Assembly: GCA_028694105.1 (NCBI GenBank)
Contig: JAQUUC010000033.1
Coordinates: 1-44,250, forward strand
Length of the DNA: 44,250 nt
Origin: Hespellia sp.
GTDB lineage: Bacteria; Bacillota; Clostridia; Lachnospirales; Lachnospiraceae
Direction: 5' to 3'
This document shows, piece by piece, positions 1-5,277 of this stretch. The notes below the pieces were generated by a model. That model was not told where the DNA came from. It worked only from the letters and a program-made list of their open reading frames with translations, and made no database searches. The first letter of the stretch is position 1, and each line of letters opens with the position of its first letter. Both the position numbers and the translations under genes were made by a program.

Positions 1-44
1 TGCTTTCTGTCAGCTGTCAGGTAAGTAAAGTGTACAACTAAATG

Positions 45-106
45 CCACTTTTTGTGAAGTGGAAGTTTGTGAAAGACTAAAATCCACTTACGCCCATTCA
101 AAGTGG
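45..106. repeat. Cluster of inverted AAGTGG/CCACTT boxes
   Basis: CCACTT at 45-50 faces AAGTGG at 57-62 across a 6-nt gap. TCCACTT at 83-89 faces AAGTGGA at 101-107 across an 11-nt gap. Four copies of one hexamer in 62 bp, in two inverted pairs, look like protein-binding sites or two small hairpins. They lie about 60 bp upstream of the promoter at 164. A regulator operator or recombinase arm sites are both possible, and the sequence alone does not choose. Confidence 0.5.
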
Positions 107-163
107 AAATTAACTTTTCACTTCAGTATCAAAAAAGAGGTTTATTGTATAGAAAAAAATATA

Positions 164-192
164 TTGTTATATCTAAAAGCTGGTGTTATAAT
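164..192 (+). promoter_or_regulatory. Sigma-A-like promoter of the PBECR3-like gene
   Basis: TTGTTA at 164-169 and TATAAT at 187-192 are separated by 17 bp. Transcription would start near 199, leaving a leader of roughly 155 nt before the ATG at 356. Confidence 0.6.
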
Positions 193-355
193 TCTTTCAA
201 AGAGATAGCATCTGCTTTCTTTTTGGCAGTATCAACTGCATTCATATATCTATATTTATATAGAATTTCAGGCATATCGCCTATGTTTCAAACGTGTTTA
301 GAATAATAATCTGAGGTGTCAATCAAACACAGTTTCAGTGAAAGGTACTTGTTAC

Positions 356-724
356 ATGAGAAAAAAGATAGGTTATTTCTCCCAAAATGTAATCGATCTG
401 CTTGGTCTGGATATTCAGCCCGGTACATCTATCTATATAGCAGATACTAATATAACGCATATGAAAATGTCACATCCCAGTGATTTTGAAAAATATGGAG
501 GTGATATCGAGCAGATAATAGCTTATCCTGACTATGTAGGTAGAAATGAAAAAGATGATTCGATTGAATTTAGCAAAGAATATGTATTAGATGGAGAGTA
601 TGTAAAAGTTGCTGTTCGCGTAAGCAATGGAAATGTGTATTATGCACGGTCAATGTATATTCTTAACCCGAATCGAGTTCGCAATTTTATAAAAAAGGGT
701 ACTTTGAAAAAACTTGACAAATAG
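356..724 (+). CDS. PBECR3-like (barnase/EndoU/ColicinE5-D/RelE-like) nuclease-domain protein
   Basis: This 122-residue protein resembles the PBECR3 family, a predicted RNase-fold group found in phages and mobile elements, often in toxin or polyvalent proteins. The visible family-like features are H35 and H40 in the ITHMKMSHP segment, a PDYVG turn near residue 60, and a C-terminal VAVRVSNGNVYYARSMY strand pair followed by an RVRNFIKKGTLKKL helix. The ATG at 356 is chosen because AAAGG (341-345) sits 10 nt upstream; the in-frame GTG at 338 has a poor site. There is no signal peptide or membrane segment, so it should be cytoplasmic. The last codons contain the -35 element of the promoter of the following small RNA. 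Family placement comes from remembered sequence pattern and RNase activity is inferred; a phage-derived remnant is the main alternative. Confidence 0.62.
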   Translation: MRKKIGYFSQNVIDLLGLDIQPGTSIYIADTNITHMKMSHPSDFEKYGGDIEQIIAYPDYVGRNEKDDSIEFSKEYVLDGEYVKVAVRVSNGNVYYARSMYILNPNRVRNFIKKGTLKKLDK

Positions 725-741
725 TCCGTGTGCGGTATAAT
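714..741 (+). promoter_or_regulatory. Perfect-consensus promoter of the small RNA
   Basis: TTGACA at 714-719 and TATAAT at 736-741 both match the sigma-A consensus exactly, with a 16-bp spacer. The -35 lies inside the last codons of the PBECR3-like gene, whose TAG is at 722-724. Transcription would begin near 748, and no open frame with a ribosome site follows, so the promoter appears dedicated to the RNA. Confidence 0.8.
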
Positions 742-747
742 TAGACT

Positions 748-890
748 ACAAAAACATAAAACTATATTGAATGAAAGCAGAGGACGGAACGGGCAGCCGT
801 CGCCCTAGTTGGAGATGTGGGAATGTCACCCCACCTATTTCATTCGTATAACAATAAGGCGAACAACTTCGGTTGTTCGCCTTATTGTGT
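748..890 (+). ncRNA. Candidate structured small RNA, about 140 nt
   Basis: The stretch has its own consensus promoter and a 17-bp terminator, and no plausible start codon with a ribosome site. Three helices can be drawn: an outer closing stem GAATGAAA (769-776) with TTTCATTC (838-845); GACGG (783-787) with CCGTC (797-801); and GTGGG (817-821) with CCCAC (830-834). GGGC (791-794), in the loop of the second helix, can also pair with GCCC (802-805) just outside it, giving either an alternative hairpin or a very tight pseudoknot. I do not recognise it as a known family. Placement right after a predicted nuclease gene suggests an antitoxin-like or regulatory partner, which is inference. Confidence 0.68.
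851..888 (+). terminator. Very strong hairpin terminator with UUCG loop
   Basis: A perfect 17-bp stem pairs 851-867 with 872-888 around a TTCG tetraloop closed by C-G, an exceptionally stable loop. The downstream tract is only moderately T-rich (GTGTTGTC). It would end the small RNA. Confidence 0.8.
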
Positions 891-1064
891 TGTCATCTCA
901 AACATCTGGGGTTTTGCTAATATTACAGATAGGTATAAGAAAATGATAGGAAGGTTAGAATTCGTCATATAAATTATTAAGAAAAGAGACTGTATTTTCA
1001 AAATAAATATATTATGATGACATCATCGTAATTGGCCGATACGAATAGAAAATGGTGGTGAATC
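889..1064 (+). promoter_or_regulatory. Intergenic region upstream of the shortened C_GCAxxG gene
   Basis: A -10-like TATTAT lies at 1010-1015 with no good -35. It is overlapped by ATGATG-A-CATCAT, a perfect 13-bp palindrome at 1014-1026 that is a reasonable operator candidate. A GGTGGTG ribosome site precedes the ATG at 1065. Nothing else stands out. Confidence 0.4.
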
Positions 1065-1337
1065 ATGGCACTTCAAGACAATTTGAGAAAATCAGGTGAG
1101 ACATACAGAGCAGGATATACCTGCTCACAGGCAGTGTTTTGTGCATTTGCCAAGGAAATGAATCGGGAAGAAGTATTTGAAAAAGTGAAAAAAGCTTCAG
1201 AAATATTTCAGAAAGAATACGGTGGAATCACATGCAAAGAAATCCTTCGAGGAGAATGTCCAAAACAGTTCGGATGTGGAATGAAGGTGAAAGATGCAAT
1301 ACTAATCATCAGTCAGATTTTAGAAGAAAGAAAGTAG
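1065..1337 (+). CDS. Shortened C_GCAxxG_C_C family protein
   Basis: The 90-residue protein begins like the C_GCAxxG_C_C family, small cysteine-rich proteins of anaerobes thought to act in redox or metal chemistry. The N-terminal AGYTCSQAVFCAF segment carries C20, and the C-terminal part keeps C57 (GGITCKEIL), C65 and C71. The central GGG and GCAxxG segment that names the family is absent: the sequence passes from AKEMN (29-33) directly to the later helix. Full members are about 130-150 residues, and the paralogue at 19262 keeps this segment, so an in-frame internal loss of roughly 35-40 residues is likely. The ribosome site GGTGGTG supports the start. It sits 63 bp before an iron alcohol dehydrogenase, and the same pair of families recurs at 17-19.6 kb. 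Confidence 0.7.
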   Translation: MALQDNLRKSGETYRAGYTCSQAVFCAFAKEMNREEVFEKVKKASEIFQKEYGGITCKEILRGECPKQFGCGMKVKDAILIISQILEERK

Positions 1338-1400
1338 AACGTCATCAGGACTCTGCCTGTGGGGCAGACACTTCGTGACAAGAGATGGAGGAATTAAGAG

Positions 1401-2564
1401 ATGAATCAATTTACATTTTATATGCCAACAAAGGTTTTATTTGGAGAGGGACAGTTATCCCATTTACATGAGCAGGAATTGCCGGGAAAGAAAGCACTTA
1501 TCGTAACATCGAATGGTCAGTCAACTAAGAAATTTGGTTATCTGGAAAGAGTACAGAAGGAATTGGAGCAAGCTGGTGTTGCTCATGCATTATTTGATGA
1601 AATCAGACCAAATCCAACGAAGGAAAATGTTATGGACGGAGCAAAAGCAGTGAAGGACAATGCCTGTGACTTTGTAGTCGCGCTTGGCGGTGGCTCTGTT
1701 ATGGACTGCGCAAAATGTATTGCACTTATGGTTACGAATCCGGGTGATATCTGGGATTATTCATTAAGTAAGGCAGGCGGCAAAAAAGCGGCTATGTTTG
1801 ATGCAATTCCAATTGTTGCCATTACCACATCGGCAGGAACGGGAAGTGAAGTGGATATCGCAGCTGTTATTACAAATGAAGAGACAGAAGAAAAGACTGG
1901 TATTTTCTTCCCATCTATGTTCCCAACACTTTCGATCGTAGATGCAGACCTTATGGTCAGTGTGCCTGCAAAATTAACAGCATATCAGGGAATGGATGCA
2001 TTTTTCCATGCTTCTGAAAGTGTCATCAATAAGAATGAACATCCTATGGGTGAAATGTTTGCATTAAAGGCAATTGAACTGATTGCTGCAAACTTGCCAA
2101 CAGCGTACAAAGATGGGGATAACAAAGAAGCAAGAGCAAATATGGCACTGGCGAACACACTTGCTGCTTACTATATGTTTTGTACTTCTGCCCACACGAT
2201 GGAGCATGTTATGGGAAGCTCTCATGATGAATTAGTTCACGGAGCAGGACTTATTATGATTGCACATGAATACTATGATTTCTTTGCAGAGAGAAAAGCA
2301 GCCGAGGAACCGATGATTAAGATGGCAAAAGCGATGGGAGTTGAGAACCCGACTTCCGGAAAAGATTTTATTAAGGCGTTAGATGAGCTGATTGCAGTTC
2401 TTGACTGTTCAGAACTTAAGATGAGCGATAACGGAATTACAGAAGACGAACTTCACACATTTCCACAGAAAGTACATGAAGTGCTTGGCGGAGATATTAC
2501 AGCTGATCCGGTATTATTATCTGATGCAGATTACCTTGAAATTTTTCGGAAATCTTACAAGTAA
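1401..2564 (+). CDS. Iron-containing alcohol dehydrogenase
   Basis: A 387-residue group III alcohol dehydrogenase, a cytoplasmic NAD(P)-dependent enzyme that interconverts alcohols and aldehydes or ketones. The nucleotide-binding GGGSVMDCAK motif is at 96-105 and TTSAGTGSE at 142-150. By comparison with FucO, the iron ligands are D199, H203, H265 and H280, with H269 as the extra active-site histidine. Length is normal and GGAGG at 1387-1392 supports the ATG. It is clearly paralogous to the enzyme at 17017-18219 over the whole length, with the same ligand spacing. Substrate cannot be read from sequence. It lies between the shortened C_GCAxxG gene and a flavin reductase, suggesting a redox-balancing role. 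Confidence 0.93.
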   Translation: MNQFTFYMPTKVLFGEGQLSHLHEQELPGKKALIVTSNGQSTKKFGYLERVQKELEQAGVAHALFDEIRPNPTKENVMDGAKAVKDNACDFVVALGGGSVMDCAKCIALMVTNPGDIWDYSLSKAGGKKAAMFDAIPIVAITTSAGTGSEVDIAAVITNEETEEKTGIFFPSMFPTLSIVDADLMVSVPAKLTAYQGMDAFFHASESVINKNEHPMGEMFALKAIELIAANLPTAYKDGDNKEARANMALANTLAAYYMFCTSAHTMEHVMGSSHDELVHGAGLIMIAHEYYDFFAERKAAEEPMIKMAKAMGVENPTSGKDFIKALDELIAVLDCSELKMSDNGITEDELHTFPQKVHEVLGGDITADPVLLSDADYLEIFRKSYK

Positions 2565-2645
2565 GATGTAAGTGGCGATGAAGAAAGCTGATTAGTCTTA
2601 GTCGTATTTAGAATTCAACAAATAAAGAAAGAATGAGGATAGAGA

Positions 2646-3161
2646 ATGAAAACAACAAAATTAGAATTGAGCAAATTACATGAGAAAATCGATCCAATCG
2701 TGGCTATGCGTGAGCAGTGGTATCTGGTGACTGCAGAGAATGATGGTGTGGTAAATACGTTGACAGCCGGATGGGGAGCGCTTGGAAACCTCTGCGAGAA
2801 GCAGACTGCAATTGTATATATTCGTCCACAGAGACATACGAAGCAGTTCATGGATGCAAGCGGCAGATTCACGATGACTTTCTTTGAAGGACATCAGCAG
2901 GAATTATTATTCTTAGGAAGCCATTCCGGTGCAGATATGCCTGATAAGATTGAACAGTCTGGATTACACAGCGCAACCGTAGATGGTCAGCCGACTTTTG
3001 AAGAAGCGAAGCTTGTGTTGAACTGTAAGACAATTTACAGTGACGCATTGAAGCCAGAAAACTTTACAGATGAAACACTCGCAGAAGCAAATTTCCCGGA
3101 TAAAGATTATTCTGTGATGTATATTGCTGAAATCGAGAGTGCGTACGAAGTGACGCAGTAA
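2646..3161 (+). CDS. Flavin reductase family FMN-binding protein
   Basis: The 171-residue protein has the split-barrel flavin reductase fold. The N-terminal half carries typical segments (EQWYLVTAENDG, TAGWGALGN and YIRPQRHTKQF), where the family contacts FMN phosphate and ring. Members reduce or bind flavin using NAD(P)H and are often partners of oxygenases or redox flavoproteins. Length is normal, with no signal peptide. GAGGAT precedes the ATG. It follows the alcohol dehydrogenase by 81 bp, and a hairpin at 3183-3212 closes this part of the series. Confidence 0.88.
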   Translation: MKTTKLELSKLHEKIDPIVAMREQWYLVTAENDGVVNTLTAGWGALGNLCEKQTAIVYIRPQRHTKQFMDASGRFTMTFFEGHQQELLFLGSHSGADMPDKIEQSGLHSATVDGQPTFEEAKLVLNCKTIYSDALKPENFTDETLAEANFPDKDYSVMYIAEIESAYEVTQ

Positions 3162-3182
3162 GGAAAATAATAAATAAGAACA

Positions 3183-3212
3183 AGGCATTGGCAGATTATA
3201 TTGCCAATGCCT
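3183..3212 (+). terminator. Intergenic hairpin after the flavin reductase gene
   Basis: AGGCATTGGCA (3183-3193) pairs perfectly with TGCCAATGCCT (3202-3212) across 8 nt. No U-tract follows, so it may act as a weak terminator or as an mRNA-end stabiliser. Confidence 0.5.
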
Positions 3213-3240
3213 ATTCTGGGATTTGGGAAAGTGAAGATTT

Positions 3241-3948
3241 ATGAAAAAGAAAATTTTTGTGACAGCGTGTATGATACTGTTGATTTTTGTTGTGGTTTGT
3301 CTGGTATTATCCAGAAGAGCTTCAATGAAACAAAATAATACGGTAGATGAATTAAATCAGAAGCCTAAAGCAGAGGAAGTGTCTAAAGCACAGGAAGTAA
3401 AATCTGATGACAATTTACAAGCACAGACAGGTACCACAGAAGATAATAAAGAAACAACACAAAAAGATAGAATACTGGAGATTTCTTTTGATTATAACAG
3501 GGAAAGTACGCAGGCAACCAATCAGTATGCCGTTTGGATTGAAGATAATGAGGGAAATGTAGTACGGACACTATACGTCAGCAGTTTTACAGCGACTGGC
3601 GGATATTCTCAGCGTGAGGACAGCATTCCGACATGGGTGGAACATGCAAATCCATCAGAAATGTCATCAGAAGAAATTGATGCAGTATCCGGTGCCACAC
3701 CTGGTACTGGAAGAGTTACATATCAATGGGATGGAACAGATGATAATGGAACCAAACTTCCTATGGGCGAATACACATTTTGTGTGGAAGGAACTTTATA
3801 TTGGTCCAGTGTGGTGACATTTTCGGGACAAGTTGTACTGGGCGCGGATGAGGACACGGATATAGATATCCAGGCAGAATATAGTGAAGATACAGATACA
3901 AACAGAGATATGATTCAAAATGTGTCTGCGAAATATGCTACAATATAG
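3241..3948 (+). CDS. Membrane-anchored DUF2271 protein
   Basis: This 235-residue protein has a positively charged start and a hydrophobic segment at about 5-25. There is no proper lipobox (VVVC, lacking a small residue before the Cys), so a signal anchor is more likely than a lipoprotein. A charged linker runs to about 76, then a DUF2271-like domain at about 77-200 with the family's AVWIEDNEGNVVRTL strand, DAVSGAT motif and FlgD-like WDGTDDNG...MGEYTF segment. DUF2271 proteins are extracytoplasmic, and several occur with flavin or ferric-type redox systems. The exact function is unknown. It is flanked by flavin-related genes. The acidic C-terminal tail (208-222) is unusual. Confidence 0.78.
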   Translation: MKKKIFVTACMILLIFVVVCLVLSRRASMKQNNTVDELNQKPKAEEVSKAQEVKSDDNLQAQTGTTEDNKETTQKDRILEISFDYNRESTQATNQYAVWIEDNEGNVVRTLYVSSFTATGGYSQREDSIPTWVEHANPSEMSSEEIDAVSGATPGTGRVTYQWDGTDDNGTKLPMGEYTFCVEGTLYWSSVVTFSGQVVLGADEDTDIDIQAEYSEDTDTNRDMIQNVSAKYATI

Positions 3949-3973
3949 TAAATGAAAATTTACTATATTGTAG
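3938..3973. repeat. Perfect 15-bp inverted repeat overlapping the DUF2271 stop
   Basis: CTACAATATAGTAAA (3938-3952) and TTTACTATATTGTAG (3959-3973) are exact inverted copies separated by 6 nt. The left arm contains the last codons and stop of the DUF2271 gene. No U-tract follows. It could be an operator for the downstream genes or a mobile palindromic insertion. Confidence 0.75.
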
Positions 3974-4018
3974 AATGAAAAATGAGTAAACATAATAAGA
4001 TAACGAGGAAATGAAATC

Positions 4019-4597
4019 ATGACAGAGTATGAGAAATCACAAGCGGGCTTACCACATATCTTTGATACACCTATGGTTGAAATGTATAATCAGGCAGCAA
4101 TATTGTCAGATGAATATAATCGTCTTTCACTTTCTGATGTGGAAAGACAACAGGAACTCCTTGGCAGGCTGTTAAAATCAAAAGGAAGTAATGTAAGAAT
4201 CATGCCACAATTTCATTGTGAATTTGGTAGTAACATCACGATTGGAAATAATGTGTTTATCAATTTCAACAGCATTCTAATGGACAATTCAGAAATTGTG
4301 ATTGGAAATAATGTGCGAATTGGACCGAATGTAAGTATTTATACAGTCAATCATGCCGTTGATCCAGATGAGCGGGCAGAAGGGATTTGCATCAATCAAT
4401 CCGTACATATATGCGATAAGGTATGGTTTGGAGGAGATGTCAAAGTACTTCCCGGAGTTACCATTGGAGAAGGATCTATTATTGGTGCAGGAAGTGTCGT
4501 GACAAAGAGCATTCCGGCAGGCGTGATAGCAGTTGGAAATCCATGTCGGGTTATACGAAGGATTACTGAACAGGACAAGTTAAATATAGAAGAATAG
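4019..4597 (+). CDS. Maltose/galactoside O-acetyltransferase-like hexapeptide-repeat protein
   Basis: The 192-residue protein belongs to the LacA/Maa group, trimeric left-handed beta-helix enzymes that move acetyl from acetyl-CoA to sugars. An N-terminal Mac-type helical part (about 5-55) is followed by isoleucine-rich hexapeptide repeats from about 70 (ITIGNN, IVIGNN, VTIGEGSIIGAGS). The catalytic histidine is H112 in the YTVNHAVDPDER loop, matching H115 of LacA. The length agrees with the family. GAGGAAAT precedes the ATG. Acceptor specificity is unknown; such enzymes often detoxify non-metabolised sugars. It is cytoplasmic. Confidence 0.9.
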   Translation: MTEYEKSQAGLPHIFDTPMVEMYNQAAILSDEYNRLSLSDVERQQELLGRLLKSKGSNVRIMPQFHCEFGSNITIGNNVFINFNSILMDNSEIVIGNNVRIGPNVSIYTVNHAVDPDERAEGICINQSVHICDKVWFGGDVKVLPGVTIGEGSIIGAGSVVTKSIPAGVIAVGNPCRVIRRITEQDKLNIEE

Positions 4598-4638
4598 CAG
4601 ATGAAGTTGATTTTTAGGAAAGAAAGGATTGAAAACCT

Positions 4639-5256
4639 ATGAAAGTATTATTAATAAATGGAAGTCCACATGAAAAAGGCTGTACTTATACCGCATTAAA
4701 TGAGGTGGCAAAAGCATTGGAAAAGAATGGTATAGAGACACGGATTTTCCATATTGGGAAAAAATCAGTGAGAGGATGTATTGCCTGTGGAGCCTGCCAA
4801 AATCTCAGAAAATGTGTGTTTGATGATGATGTGGCAAATGAAATGCTCTCTCTTATGCAGAAAGCGGATGGAATTGTTATTGGTTCGCCGGTATATTATG
4901 CAGGACCAAATGGTGCTTTGTGTGCATTGCTTGACCGGGCATTTTTCTCATCAGGTGCAGATCAGTTGGCATTTAAACCGGCTGCAGCGGTTGTCAGCGC
5001 AAGGAGAGGCGGAACGACGGCTGCGTTTGAACGCTTGAATAAGTATTTTACTATGAATCGTATGCCGATTGTATCCTCACAATATTGGAACGGCGTGCAC
5101 GGATTTTCACCGGAGGATGTGATGCGGGACGAGGAAGGCCTGCAGACAATGCGGACACTCGGGCATAACATGGCATGGATGCTGAAAAATATAGAGAATG
5201 GAAAACAGTCACTGCCCGAGATTGAACCGTGGACGCCGACCAATTTTATCAGATAG
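4639..5256 (+). CDS. Iron-sulfur flavoprotein (Isf-like NADPH-dependent FMN reductase fold)
   Basis: The 205-residue flavodoxin-like protein starts with MKVLLINGSPHEKG, the FMN phosphate-binding loop, and has SPVYYAGPNGAL further on as the second FMN contact. Cysteines at 47, 50, 53 and 59 form the compact C-x2-C-x2-C-x5-C motif known from archaeal and clostridial iron-sulfur flavoproteins, where it holds a 4Fe-4S cluster. A role in two-electron/one-electron exchange with ferredoxin-type partners is therefore likely, possibly against oxidants or xenobiotics. It is cytoplasmic, with AAAGGA upstream. A UvrA-like gene follows after 21 bp, probably in one transcript. Confidence 0.85.
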   Translation: MKVLLINGSPHEKGCTYTALNEVAKALEKNGIETRIFHIGKKSVRGCIACGACQNLRKCVFDDDVANEMLSLMQKADGIVIGSPVYYAGPNGALCALLDRAFFSSGADQLAFKPAAAVVSARRGGTTAAFERLNKYFTMNRMPIVSSQYWNGVHGFSPEDVMRDEEGLQTMRTLGHNMAWMLKNIENGKQSLPEIEPWTPTNFIR

Positions 5257-5277
5257 GATGAGAGGAAGTACGATAGG

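Larger units (their letters stand above)
1..355. other. Non-coding left flank and leader of the first gene
   Basis: No convincing gene was found in these 355 bases. The stretch holds the inverted AAGTGG boxes at 45-106, a sigma-A-like promoter at 164-192, and about 155 nt of leader before the ATG at 356. A 67-codon open frame at 103-306 has no ribosome site, reads as low-complexity translation and overlaps the promoter, so it is not called. No integrase, transposase or attachment site is recognisable here, although the window edge may cut an element. Confidence 0.6.

Noticed and set aside
103-306. Open frame of 67 codons before the nuclease-like gene
   Set aside because: It has no ribosome site, overlaps the inverted boxes and the promoter at 164-192, and its translation resembles no protein and looks like AT-rich noise.
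783-805. A classic H-type pseudoknot as proof of a type III antitoxin
   Set aside because: The third loop would have zero length across a 5-bp stem, which is sterically difficult, and no tandem repeats are present. Only the possibility of alternative pairing is kept.
3673-3720. Covalent FMN attachment site in the DUF2271 protein (DAVSGAT)
   Set aside because: The motif resembles the S/TGAT flavinylation site, but the domain around it is DUF2271 rather than the FMN-binding domain, so covalent flavin was not called.
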